Positions 32,838-43,639 of a stretch of DNA of 64,000 bases are shown here, in pieces. Numbering within the stretch: position 1 is the stretch's first letter; the number at the start of each line of letters is the position of its first letter. Below the pieces are notes generated by a model, which had not been told where the DNA came from, did not search any database, and was given only the letters and a program-made list of their open reading frames with translations. Both the position numbers and the translations under genes were made by a program. This stretch comes from Hemileia vastatrix (lineage: Eukaryota > Basidiomycota > Pucciniomycetes > Pucciniales > Zaghouaniaceae). The stretch lies in assembly GCA_030280995.1 (NCBI GenBank), contig JASXTE010000015.1, positions 20,013,001-20,077,000 of the forward strand. The letters run 5' to 3'.

Positions 32838-34564
32838 TTATCGAGTGGGAGGTAATGATCGAGGATTTATGAAAACAGATGACGAGAGTCTTGTGTCGAG
32901 TCGTGGTAGATTAGACCTGTTAGAGTTTACACTATATGGAAGATGATGATTTGAAGAAGAGTGATGGTTTCCCGCATCTTCATCATTATCACAACTTTCG
33001 TGATCATCATCATCATTCATTTGAGTCAACCCAACGCTTTCTTCTGGAAAAGCTTCAAATAAAACACTATCATGCCTTGGTCTGTTTCGATGAGGTTTGT
33101 TAGATGGACGGGTTTTCAGCTGGAGACCATTTTGATCGCTACTGAGGCTTAAGCGAGTTGTACTTGAACTTAGACGAGGATTCATGACGCCTGAGTCACA
33201 AAGAGAATGATTGGGATTGTTCGCAAGATGTTCTTGTTGAGAGAGCCTACTGAGGTTGAGGAGATAAACGCCTAGAAAGGTGACAATGAACCCCATAATC
33301 AAAGAAAGGGTGTTGATTGCATCTTGAGTTCCAAGGCCATGATAGAGGATTAGAGAAGCGGTAATGGTTGCTGTAGAGAAACAGACGTAATAAATGGGAT
33401 TGACACTAGTAGAGAATGACTCAAACCATGTTAATAAAAGGGAGAAAAGGAAAGAGAGAAGGAGAAACAAAAAATACTGACACATTAGTGGAAAACTGAT
33501 CCAAAGCCTTGTTAAAATAATGCATCTGGACCATGATGCAGCCAATGACGACGATAGCAAAAACGTAGGTTGGTAGATGATTTAATTGGTTATTGCCAGC
33601 AAAGGTGAGTTTGATAGCAACCCCAAAACCTTTGATAGCCATGACACTGACGGAACCCACGAGAGAGCAAATGGATATGTAGACGATGGGTTCTTTTGGA
33701 CCATAGATAGGTGCGATTTTGTAGATCATGAGGAGACTGAACCCTAGGACAAAGGTACAATAAAAGAGAAAGCCTGAGGAGAATTGGGGGGAAGGGATGG
33801 AGGAGATAAGAATGGGGTAAGCCTGCGAGAGAAAAGACGGAGAAAGAAAGAGAAAGACCAGGCTGGAGAGCATAAGCCAGTATTTCGTCGACGGTTTCGA
33901 TATCTTTATCTTCTGGAGCATGAAGGACAATGATAAGGGATCCAATGAGACAGAGAGCACAACCGATTTTACCAATGGTGCCCAGCTCTTCCTTTAAAAA
34001 GAAGGACGCGAGGATAGCACTGAGGCGGGGGATATCAATATAGTTAGTTAGATAAAAGGATGAAAAGAAGGGAAAGGATGAAAAGAATACCCAATGAGGA
34101 CCGAAAGGGCGCCTAGAGGGGTGATGAGGATAGGAGGGGCAAAGGTGTATGCAGCAAAATTGGCGACTTCACCTACGACCACTGGAAAGAGAAAGCAAGA
34201 TGAGAAAAGAAAAGAAAAGAAAAGAAAAGAAAAGGGAAAAACCCTACTGGTGACCATTCCTGCCCACCAGAGGGGACTTTTGAGATAGGAGAGATTTTGA
34301 GAAGCGGGAGATGAGTGAGAGGCGGCATGGTTGAGGCCCTGGCAAGAGGAAAGGAAGGGAGATGAGTTAGTTATATAGACGGAGGGAGCGGAAGGGAGAG
34401 AGTACCTTCTTGGTGATGATCTGCAGGATAGTTTGGATATGAGATGAGAAAGCGGTTTGAGACGAGATGAGCCATCGATATGAGATGAGACGGAGACTTA
34501 CAAACGAGGAGCCGATGGCAAGCGAAGACGAGATTGCGAGGGCGAGACCAATGTATCTGCGCAT
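32838..34564 (-). CDS. NIPA-type magnesium transporter (7 exons, 426 aa)
   Basis: Predicted multi-pass Mg2+ transporter of the NIPA family (DMT superfamily), acting in plasma or endosomal membranes. Exons on the minus strand: 34564-34502, 34420-34406, 34338-34248, 34181-34091, 34019-33859, 33773-33482 and 33405-32838. All introns are GT-AG and 66-85 nt. The spliced protein starts [20 protein letters not shown], then [48 protein letters not shown], and later [20 protein letters not shown] and [14 protein letters not shown], all typical of the family. About nine hydrophobic helices occupy residues 1-290. The last 135 residues are a Ser/Asn/His/Asp-rich tail, probably cytosolic. Exon 2 is only 15 nt, and the exon 5 donor is GTCTTT, slightly unusual. 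The gene is intact and divergent from the Kei1-like gene. Confidence 0.9.
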
Positions 34565-34846
34565 GACAGATGAGCAGTCTGACGAATATAAAAGACCGCC
34601 CCTTCCTCACTCACTTGTCTTCCAAAAGTCCCATCAGTCCTGCTGCACTTGGGTCAGAGTGAGAGTGGTCCAGGTAAAGGTCGAGTTGAAGGTAAAGGTA
34701 AAGGTAAAGGTAAAGGTAATGGTAATGGTAAACGTAAACTTAAAGGTAAACGTAAAGGTAAACTTAAACGTAAAGGTAAACTTAAACGTAAAGCCAAAAT
34801 TGGTCTTGGATTGCATGTCTACACCTACTCATCTCCCTCAAATTGA
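34565..34846. promoter_or_regulatory. Shared divergent promoter of NIPA and Kei1-like genes
   Basis: Only 282 bp separate the two start codons. A TATA box TATAAAAG lies at 34587-34594 on the plus strand, pointing to the Kei1-like gene. Beyond it, 34674-34795 is a tandem hexamer array (GGTAAA and variants). A short upstream ORF starts at 34815 and its stop overlaps the Kei1-like ATG. Confidence 0.6.
34674..34795 (+). repeat. GGTAAA hexamer tandem array
   Basis: About twenty 6-bp units (GGTAAA, GGTAAT, CGTAAA, CTTAAA) in the 5' leader of the Kei1-like gene. Many units contain GGTAAA, a 5' splice-site-like sequence. It reads as Gly-Lys or Val-Asn repeats in open frames, which are probably not proteins. 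Confidence 0.85.
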
Positions 34847-35797
34847 ATGATACAATTCATTCTCCTACACCTCAACCTCCACATGCCTAAACTTCTTGCC
34901 TATCCTTGCTCAAATCCCATCTTCTCTTCCTTCCTCGCCGTATTCGACATCAAGCAAGGCGTCACTATCATCTCCCTTCTCGCTCTCCTCAACAAGGTCG
35001 CCGGTATCTATGGCATCCTCGCTGTCTTCTCAACCGCTACTCTCTCTCAACTGTCCCTCTACATTTATTCCATCTTCACTATTGCTCTCGTCATTTACGG
35101 TTTACAAGCAACCGGTGAAGAAAATCCTTCAAAAACTCTACTTTTTGCTCATCTCTTTCTTTGCGATCATCTCATCTCCTCTGTCTACACCATCATCTTT
35201 GCTATCAATTGGTATATCATCAATCCTCATGATGGAAGCCGCATCGCCCATGGTGACGCTCAAAAAAACGTATCTTCTTTCTTTTTTCATTCTTTCATTC
35301 TTTTCTATTCACTCTTTTCCCCCTCCCAGATGATGGAAAACCCTACAGCCCCTATCCTCTCCCCAGAACAGAGACAGATTGCTGCACGCGCAATTTGGAA
35401 TGAAGAAAAAGCTTTTGCTACCATCATCCTCCTCCTCATCTGGTTCATCAAACTCTACTTCATCCTAGTCGTTTACTCTTTTGCTCTTCACCTTCGAAGA
35501 GGCTCTTACACTTCTTTACCCCTTTCAAAACCTCCTTCAACTTTCATCTTTCATCATAAACGTCTTTTCTCTCGGGCAAATAGATCTCAAATAATTCCTT
35601 CTTCTTCTTGTTCTTCTTCTTCCCCTCATCCACTCACACAACAATCTACCTGCTCAAGCAACAGCACTAGCATCGTGGGTCTTAGTGCTGTTGGTGAGGC
35701 TTTGTTTGATAGAGATAGAGATACTCAAGATGATGCAATCGAAATGGATCGCACAGATGGCCATTTAAAAATTAGAATTGATCCCTCTACTACATGA
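34847..35797 (+). CDS. kei1: Kei1-like subunit of inositol phosphorylceramide synthase
   Basis: Kei1 is the fungus-specific partner of the Aur1 catalytic subunit in the Golgi, needed for inositol phosphorylceramide synthesis. Exon 1 is 34847-35269 and exon 2 is 35330-35797. The 60-nt intron is GTATCT...CCCAG and, being a multiple of three, leaves an open read-through. The spliced protein has 296 aa. Family-like segments: FSSFLAVFDIKQGVTIISLL, LLNKVAGIYGILAVF (compare ILNKCSGAYGILALF in yeast Kei1), IIFAINWYI, and IILLLIWFIKLYFILVVYSF. Four hydrophobic segments; the C-terminal 100 residues are Ser-rich and end acidic (DDAIEMDR). ATG 34883 (MPKLLAYP) is an alternative start. Identification rests on motif similarity recalled from the family. 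Confidence 0.75.
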   Translation: MIQFILLHLNLHMPKLLAYPCSNPIFSSFLAVFDIKQGVTIISLLALLNKVAGIYGILAVFSTATLSQLSLYIYSIFTIALVIYGLQATGEENPSKTLLFAHLFLCDHLISSVYTIIFAINWYIINPHDGSRIAHGDAQKNVSSFFFHSFILFYSLFSPSQMMENPTAPILSPEQRQIAARAIWNEEKAFATIILLLIWFIKLYFILVVYSFALHLRRGSYTSLPLSKPPSTFIFHHKRLFSRANRSQIIPSSSCSSSSPHPLTQQSTCSSNSTSIVGLSAVGEALFDRDRDTQDDAIEMDRTDGHLKIRIDPSTT

Positions 35798-35851
35798 CTA
35801 ATGTATATATATACAATATTATATCAATCTACTCTTACTATGTATTATAAT

Positions 35852-35884
<33 letters not shown>

Positions 35885-36257
35885 ATTTCTATTGCCTTAT
35901 ACACGCCCACACACCAAAACTTTATCATCATCATCATCTATCCCACTCTTTTTCAACATCATACAAAATTCAAAAAGCTATTATCATCACTAGCACAACA
36001 TTTCTTCCCCCACGCCTCCTCCCCTCCTCCCCTACTCATCCCTCCCATTTAATTTTTTTCCTACCATCTCATCATTATTCATTTTATTTTTCTTGTATGA
36101 TTTTTTGTTATTATTTTGGTAGGTGTAGTAATTGGATTATTGAATAGGTAGAAAGATGTGTGGAGTGTGCGAAGATCAGGGATGCATGAGGACTTATAGT
36201 CATGTCATGTTTTTTCTTTTATGTTTCAGACTCCAACATCCTCCCTCCATTATATTA
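35798..36257. other. Intergenic sequence downstream of the Kei1-like gene
   Basis: AT-rich, with a (TA)n tract at 35853-35882 and pyrimidine-rich sequence at 35990-36060. No gene seen. Confidence 0.7.
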
Positions 36258-36284
36258 TAGGGGGTATCAATGTTGAGGGATCCC

Positions 36285-36440
36285 CAATTAGGGATCAGGA
36301 ATTATTTTTCCCCAGATCAGAAATTATTAATTGCCAAAGATTCTTATCCACTAGCCCCAGGGCTAGTGGATAAGGAATCCATGATAATGCATTATCCTGC
36401 CTCTTATACCCCAATTTCCATTCCTAATTCCTGATCCCAA
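36285..36440. repeat. Large imperfect inverted repeat with perfect 15-bp core
   Basis: Arms TTAGGGATCAGGAATTA (36285 on) and TAATTCCTGATCCCAAA (to 36440) flank a perfect core: CTTATCCACTAGCCC (36343-36357), 2 nt, then its complement (36360-36374). It may be a fold-back MITE inside the Harbinger left end. Confidence 0.8.
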
Positions 36441-36498
36441 ATGCATCACATCCATGATTGATTTGTAAGCAAGTCACATGACATATAATTGTGGATGC

Positions 36499-36628
36499 CA
36501 TCCTTATGTGTCTCTTCACTCTATGCTACTTGAATTTGGTGGCAAACACATAACATTTTTTCTCATCCTTATGTGTCTCTTCACTCTATGCTACTTAATT
36601 TTGGTGCCAAACACATACCATTTTTTTC
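36499..36628 (+). repeat. 65-bp tandem duplication
   Basis: Two copies (36499-36563 and 36564-36628) starting CATCCTTATGTGTCTCTTC with few differences, just upstream of the Harbinger transposase frame. Confidence 0.85.
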
Positions 36629-36652
36629 TATCTACACACCCCACCTGCTCAT

Positions 36653-37263
36653 TTGGTGGCAAAGTTCTGCTTTCCTCATCACCTAAACCTTCTACTGACA
36701 ATAATGAAGCACCTCTCTACTAGGAAGCAACTTCACTCAGCTATGAATGCTATCACTTTGACTTTAGCTGCTGACTCTGATTCTGACTCTGGTTTGGAAG
36801 ACACTTTAGCTTATATGTCTTATCTTTCCAAAATGTGTTACATCATTCCAAGGTGGCCAAATCTTTATCATGATCCCAGATATGATCTTGCCTCAATTCT
36901 TGAAATTCCTCATTTAAACTTCACACAACTTTTTCAAACTTCTCCTGATTCTTTTTTCAAACTTTCTCAACTCATCTCCCATCATCCTATTTTCCATAAT
37001 AATAATTCCCATAACAAACAGCATAATCCTGCATTTCAACTTGATGTTGCACTATGTCGCTTTGGTTCAAATGGAAATGGTGCTGCTGTAAGATGTTTAG
37101 ATAATCTCTTTACAATAGGATATGGTGCTGTCATATTATAAACCAAGCACTGTATGATTGCCACCCTTTCCCTCAAATCTCAAACACTTGCTTGGCCAAC
37201 TCCACAACAGCAACTTAAATCCTCTCAAGTAATGCAAGCTGAAGGTTTCCCTGGCTGTGTAGG
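36653..37263 (+). pseudogene. Harbinger transposase, N-terminal half, one stop, truncated
   Basis: Residues FTQLFQTSPDSFFKLSQLI, ALCRFGSNGNGAAVRCLDNL and GYGAVIL, then after a TAA at 37139-37141 in the same frame SLKSQTLAWPTPQQQL and QVMQAEGFPGCVG. This is the usual order leading to the first catalytic Asp (GFPGCVGxIDGT). The sequence ends just before that Asp, where E5 begins. The protein is not functional. Confidence 0.75.
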
Positions 37264-38067
37264 TGTCACCGGACAACCTATGCACAAGGTCAAGGATGTT
37301 CCTGTAAGTGAGATGAGGAGTTTAGAGACTTCTTTGAAGCACAGAGGAATGATTCAAGGGAGTGGTTTGAAGATGACTCGAAGGAAGAACTACTTCTTCG
37401 AGTTATGTACAAGAAGGATTCTAATATAATTGAAAGGTAATATTAAAATTTTTAAGATCTCACAAAGGGTTGGAAACTCAACAATCAAAGATTTAGGATT
37501 TAGAGATAATTATTGAGAAAATAAAGAAAGATACAATAATAATGATTTAACTAGAAGCTTTTACCACTATCAACTATAAATACGTTTTATAGTTTAATTC
37601 TAAGGAATATCGAACCAAAAACGCAACCCCTTTTATATCCTTCACTCCTCCTCGCATTGACCTCATACCCATCCACTATTCCGCACACCACAGACCATTA
37701 AAATACATCCATTACACCTGGACCCTCCTCACTAACATCTGTTAACCCCTTAATCCTCCACTATCCATTCCGTCTATGCTCACTACCCCTTTTAATAATT
37801 CACAGACATTTAATAAACCTTTTAGTGCACCATTACATTGACTATTGTGCTGTGCGTTGCTTATTGAAGAAAAGACTGAGACACACTATTGAGATATTGA
37901 CTAATTTAGATTTAGAGTTTAGGCTAGCGCGGTTGAATAGTAAGTACACAAAAGGGAATCGCAGTTGCTATGGAGAATTGCTTTCTGCGCTTCGAGTATA
38001 GATTTAGAACTCGATATTATTGATTTAATGAGCTGCTTTTGCCTCTAGTGTCACGTGGCGTGTGACA
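37264..38067 (-). repeat. E5 3' LTR (804 bp)
   Basis: Matches 44858-45657. TATA-like TATAAAA on the minus strand at plus 37631-37637. Several differences from the partner are CpG versus TpG or CpA. Confidence 0.9.
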
Positions 38068-38178
38068 GATGCCCGGGTATAAGAATCGCGAGCTCCATTG
38101 AGCTTGAGCCATCTTCTCACACTAGTTTCCCTTTCGTCTATATATTTTTTTTTCTTATTTATTAATTTCCTCATTATA

Positions 38179-39120
38179 ATGAATTGTCCTACTCCAACAC
38201 CTACGCCTCCACACCCTAAAGTGGATGGGGGAATGGTTACGCGGCAGTTTTCCCAGGCTTGCACGGCTTGTGAAGCTATGGAATACTTCTGTGTCAAAAG
38301 TACGGCGACTTGAGGCCCTCTCCAGAAATGCGATTTTTGCCGTTGGCGACAAGTGGCATGCGATGCGTTGACGAAGAACACAGAGATTGAACAACGATTC
38401 ACCAAGACCAAGTTTTGGGTGATCCCTAAAACAAAAGAGGTGGTCGAAGACATTTGGGATGTCTTGGTGGGGGAGAACAATAAGGAGCTTAATAACCAGA
38501 TCACAACCTGGGTAACCCGGGCCACAAGTTTGAAACGGGGTGTCGAAGAAGAGATTGACAAATTTGTGGAGGAAGATGAGGATGAAGTCCCTGTTCCAGG
38601 GCAGACACCCAAGAAACGACAGGTGGTCATTGAAGATGACGAGGATGAGAGAGAAGCAGAGGTAGAGGTGGTTCCAAGGTTGTTCTTAGAACCTGACCCC
38701 ATCTTCGAAGTAAGTTTTAGTTGTTGTTTTTTTTAGGGATGAGGTTACTGATGAGTTCTTGTTTAGACATCAAATACCATTGAAGACCCAATTGGGGAAC
38801 CTGCGTCGCTTTTGCCAACTGAGGCAAACCCTCCGGTCACGGGTGGAATCGAAGAACCTGAGGAAACGCTGGACCATGTGTGGTCGAAGAAGCCTTGTCA
38901 GGGTCGACGAGTTAGGTTCCCAGAAGAGTTGTGTGGGGAGGTCGATACAATTATCGACGCTGCTTCCTTCGACATGGCAGAGGAACTGTTGGAGATTGGA
39001 GAGGTGGTTCCGGTAGGAGAGGAGGAGGTATTTGAGAAATGCAGGAAGGAGATAAGGGTAATTTTGGAGGAGATGAAAAGATTGGTTCGAGAAAAATTAA
39101 AAGAGAAAAATTTGAAATGA
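38179..39120 (+). pseudogene. Antisense Zn2Cys6-like gene of E5 (spliced, one internal stop)
   Basis: Opposite strand to pol, 111 bp inside the 3' LTR. TATAAG lies at 38078-38083. Exon 1 is 38179-38709 and exon 2 is 38767-39120, with a 57-nt GTAAGT...TTTAG intron and continuous frame. The reading would be 294 residues but for TGA at 38311-38313 (codon 45). Cysteines 28, 31, 38, 51, 54 and 61 give CX2CX6CX12CX2CX6C, the same spacing as E6 copy A, with the stop between Cys3 and Cys4. After the cluster come a charged region, a strongly acidic linker (IEDDEDEREAEVEVV) and a helical Glu/Lys-rich C-terminus (VFEKCRKEIRVILEEMKRL). If translated beyond the stop or in intact relatives, it would look like a small transcription-factor-like protein. 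Confidence 0.6.
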
Positions 39121-39891
39121 AAAGGAGAGATGTAAAGAAGTAGAAAAGTAGAATTGTATTTAGTTTTTTTTTATTTTTTGTTTTATTTTATTATATTTTT
39201 TATAAGGTTTTGAGAGAAAAAAGGAAAAGACAGAAAAAAAGATTTGAATAGAATTCGTTTTAAAATTTTATAAGAAGAAGTTTAAACGAGAGAAAAAAAG
39301 AAAGAATATTTGATTGAAGGAGTTTTAATTTTAAAGTTCAAAAAGAAAAGAATTAAGTAAGAAGAAAGAACTAATTGATTGAAATAATTTTGGTTGTAAA
39401 TAAAATTTAATGGAAAGAAACAATTTGTTATTTATGAAAGTTTGTTAGATTTGAGGATTTTGTTATTTGAAAAAAAAAAGAAAGAAAAGAGGAGAAGAAA
39501 TAAAAATTTAAAAGAATTTTGAAAGAAAAAGTAATTTATTTGAAGAATTTAAAAGAGAGATTTAGAGGTTGAATTGAAGTTTGAGAAGATGGTTGTGTTG
39601 CGTTTGTCAAAAGTTTTGATGGTTCAAAGAAAAGAAAATTTTAAAAAAAATGTATATAGAAAATTGAGAAGGAAAAAAAAAAGAAAAAGAAATAAATTTT
39701 TTTAAAGAAGAAAGATTTTTTAATTTTATTTGTTTTATTTTATTTTATTTTATTTTATTCTATTTTATTTTTGTTTCATTTTAATTTAATTTTATTTATT
39801 TTAAAAAAGGTTGAAAAAATTTTTGAAAAGAAAAAGGATAAAGAAGAAAACAAAATTTAAAGAAATTTTAGAAGTAAAGATGTTTTAGATT
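39121..39891. other. Purine-rich spacer between convergent antisense gene and pol of E5
   Basis: Plus strand is almost only A, G and T (poly-AAAG and TTTTA runs), with no open frame of interest. It separates the 3' ends of the two convergent genes. Confidence 0.7.
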
Positions 39892-42800
39892 TTAGAAAGA
39901 AGAAAAGAAAAGAGAAGAAAGAAGAAAAAAAAAAGAGAAAGAAAAAATAAAAGAGAGTTTTAAGGTTTTTTGTTTTAAAGGATATTTAAGATGAAAAGAT
40001 TTTAGGAGTTCAGGGGTGTTAGAAACATTGATGGCTGGTTCCCAGGATGTTTTGTCTGAGTCATCAAGGAAGCCTTCCCATTCCACGAGGTATTGAAGTT
40101 TCCCCTTGCGCATTCTTGAATCAAGGATACGGCTTACTTCCCACTCTAGATGGTTTTCTACTTCGACCGGTTCCGGAGGAGGTTGGTTCTTGCCCGGGTA
40201 TGTTTCTCGAGCCAGTTCCAGGAGAGATACGTGAAAAACAGGGTGAATAGCCTGCCATTTAGGAGGTAGCTTGAGTCGAAATGCAGTTTTAGAGACTTCA
40301 GAGTCAATTTCAAATGGCCTCAAGTGTTTTTCAGCCAATTTCTTTGCTGGTCGATTTGTTTGAATGTTTCGTGCGTTGAGCCATACTTTGTCCCCTGTTT
40401 TAAAAGAAGGAGCAGTTTGTCGATGTTTGTTGGCCTGTTCCTTGTACCTTCAAACTGCTAATTCCAAATTTGATTTAAGTCCCCCTTGGAGTCGTGATAT
40501 GGTTTGAAGATAATGTTCTGCAGGATGACTAGTTCCTACATGGATTGAGTTGAATTGAGGATGTCTTCCATAAACAGTTTCGAAAGGAGATTGTTGTTTC
40601 GAAGAATGAGTCGAGTTATTATAAGCAAATTCGGCCAATAGTAACCATGTGGTCCAATTATCTTGTTGGTAACTGACATACATTCAAAGATATTGTTCGA
40701 GGATTTGGTTGACCCTTTCTGTTTGCCCATCGGTTTCAGGGTGATAAGCTGTGGAGAGGTTCCTTGTGATATTGAGTTGTTGACACAGTTGAGTCCAGAA
40801 TGTGGATACAAACAATGAGCCTCTATCTGAAATAATATCATTAGGTAAGCCGTGTTTGGAAAATACATATTCTAGAAAAAATTTTGACAAATCTTCTGCA
40901 GTAGCAGTAGTAGTGGTTTTAATAAAAATAGACATTTTTGAAAATCTATCTACTATTACTAATATAGCATCAAAATTATTAGAAAGAGGAAGTTGAGAAA
41001 TAAAATCGATCGATAAAGATTCCCAAGGTTTAGAGGGAATAGGAAGTGGTTGAAGCAACCCATACTTCCGGTGACAGGGAGCCTTATTCCTATTACATTT
41101 GTAACAAGCTTTTATATAGGCTTTGATTTCCCTGGTCATACCTGGCCAGAAGAAATCCCTCACTATTAACTGGTAGGTTTTATCAACCCCAAAATGACCA
41201 GCTAATGGAGAATCATGTCAAATATTGAAAATCCATAATTTAATTTCATTGTTGTCGGGTATGACTACTCTACCCTCGAAAACTAATAGACCTGATTCAA
41301 TACTAAATCTTTTGGCCCCTTGCTTCGAGAGTATTTTGTCTTTTAACCCTAAACAATAATTGTCCTTCGACTGAGCTTGGAGGATGTTGGATAGTGTATT
41401 TTGAAAGGATTGAATTGTCATCACATTAAGTTGATGAGTCATTAACATTGACTTGTTGAAGATTGATTTCACATTTGCTGGGTTCTTGTCAGCAAATGCG
41501 TCCCCCCACTGTGGTTAAATGTTGTCCCGACATGACAAGATATCTGGGACAATGCAGTTCTTACCTGGGCAATAGGAAATAGAAAAAGGAAATTCAGACA
41601 GAAATTCAGCCCACCTGGCTTGACGCCTGGTTAACACTTTGGAAGACATAGAGTATTTCAAAGCATTATGGTCAGTTAAAATCTGAAAAGGACTATCCAA
41701 GCTGAGAAGAAAAGAGTGCTATTTTTTAAGACAATGAATAATAGCTAAAAGCTCTTTGTCATGAATTTCATAATTTAATTCTGCTGCAATGAGTTTACGT
41801 GACTCAAAAGCAACAGGATGAAAAAATTTTGTTTCAGGATTTAATTGAGAAATGACCCCTGCAATAGCTTAGTCGCTGGCATCTGTCTCGACTATTGTCG
41901 AAGCAGAAGGATCAAAGTGTTGAAGAATTGGAGCTGTGGTGAACGCCGTCTTCAATGCCTTGAATTCCTTTTGTGCTGTAGAAGTAAAAACAAAATTAAT
42001 ATCTTTTCTAAGAAGAGAAGTAAGATTGGAAATAGTTTTAGAGTAATCTTTAATAAATCTTCTATAGAAATTTGCAAAACCCAAAAATCCTTGGAGGGAT
42101 TTAACGGATTTGGGCTCAGGCCATTCCAGGAATTTTTGGACCTTTTTGTTGTCCATGACTAAACCATCAGTGGACAATGTAAAACCTAAAAAATCGATTG
42201 ATTTAAGATGGAATTTGCATTTATTGTGCTTGGCGTAGAGACTGTGATCTCGAAGTCGATTTAGAACCTGTCGAACATGATGAATATGTTCATCCAGTGT
42301 CTTTGAGAAAATTAAAATATCATCTAAATAGACAACAACAAATTGTTTGACAACATCTTGAAAGATGTAATTGACAAAAGTTTGAAAAGTTGATGGTGCG
42401 TTACACAATCTAAAAGGCATAACTAAATATTCAAAACTACCAAATCTAGTGCGCATTGCAGTCAGTGGTTCATGACCTTCTGCAATGCAAATAAGATTGT
42501 AAGCGCCTCTAAGATCAATTTTAGAAAAGAATTTAGCACCATTGAAAAGGGTAGGAAGCAATGACATAGGAGGAAAAGGATATGCATTCTTCTTAGTGAC
42601 TGTGTTGAGCTTTCTATAGTCAACACACAACCTAAGACTACTGTCCTTTTTCTTTACAAAAAGAACAGGGGAGCCGGTTGGAGATTTACTGGCTCTGATG
42701 AAACCTTTGGCTACATTCTCTGCAATGTAGTCTTGAAGAACTTGAGATTTGTCCTTTGATAAAGAATAGACAGGACCTGCCGGAGGTACTGGACCTATTA

Positions 42801-43593
42801 ACTCTATTTGATGGTCATAGGGTTGATGAGGTGGTAACTTATTGGCCTTGCGGATTGAGAAAACATCAAGGAAATCATGATAGATTTCTGGTAGAGTTGA
42901 TTTAATGGCTTCAACGTTGATTTGGTTGTCCTCATCATCTTCGAGAGAATCTGTCGAGGGAAGACAAGAATTGAGAGAGCATAATTCAATTACTTTGAGG
43001 CAATTTAAATCCTTTTCAAGTGAAGTCATTGAGCTAGAAGGGTTAGCCACTTGCTCATTTAAAGAAAGATCAGATGCTTGCAAGTCATCTGGCAGAGATT
43101 TGTCCTCTAGCAGGACGTTGTCAGGCGGGTTGTTTAACTCCTTATTGATCTGCATTGAAGAATTAGAAATATACTTAGTGCGTGGGGTGATCAATCCCCG
43201 TGACCAATCAATTTCAGGATTCCAATGCGTTAAAAAGTCATGGCCAAGAATGGTATCGTCCATCCTTGGGGCATCCAAGACTGACAATTCCCACTCGAAG
43301 GGGGGAAAATTCTGAAAGTTGAAAACCCATAAAACTTTCTTACTGACCCAATATTTGGGTTCCTCTGATTCAACCAAATAAATTGGAGTTCGATCGATAT
43401 CTGAAAATGTCAGTTGTAACTTCTTGGAAAAAGGTAAACTAACAAAAGAAATTGAAGCTCCAGAGTCTATAAGACAACTGAAGGGGGTATCCTCCTTAAA
43501 AAGAATGAATATCAAGCGGTTCAAGGCAACTCCAGTCCTTAAGACATGGAGGTTCTGTGCACTGGGCAAGATAAAATAGTTTGCTTTGCACAC
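39892..43593 (-). pseudogene. E5 protease-RT-RNase H-integrase-chromodomain, nonsense-interrupted
   Basis: One reading frame from 43593 to 39892 carries the full pol order. Protease: CLIDSGASISFVSLPF. RT: LRLCVDYRKLNTVTKKNAYP and the catalytic VVVYLDDILIFSKTLDEH, then NKCKFHLKSIDFLGFTLS. RNase H: IVETDASD, and after the stop [20 protein letters not shown]. Integrase zinc domain: HFGVDKTYQL...CYKCNRNKAPC, catalytic core LSIDFISQ, IISDRGSLF and TDGQTERVN. Chromodomain: WEVSRILDSRMRKGKLQYLV then EWEGF. Six stops break it (near 41869, 41701, 41515, 41218, 40684 and 40450) with no frameshift. All catalytic residues checked are present, so the copy decayed mainly by point mutation. Confidence 0.9.
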
Positions 43594-43639
43594 AAGTAAA
43601 CTATCTACTAGTTTTTTGACTTCGAACTAGTACCTTCTC

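Larger units (their letters stand above)
36258..37263 (+). mobile_element. PIF/Harbinger DNA transposon, left part only
   Basis: Begins with TA then GGGGGTATCAATGTTGAG at 36260, closely matching the end of the MITE at 52825 (GGGGGTATCAAAGTTAGA). The transposase-like frame follows and is cut at 37263 by element E5. The right half and right terminal repeat are absent on the far side of E5. Confidence 0.7.

Noticed and set aside
34467..34846. Basic Gly-Lys or Val-Asn repeat proteins upstream of the Kei1-like gene
   Set aside because: Product of the GGTAAA hexamer array; better explained as leader sequence.
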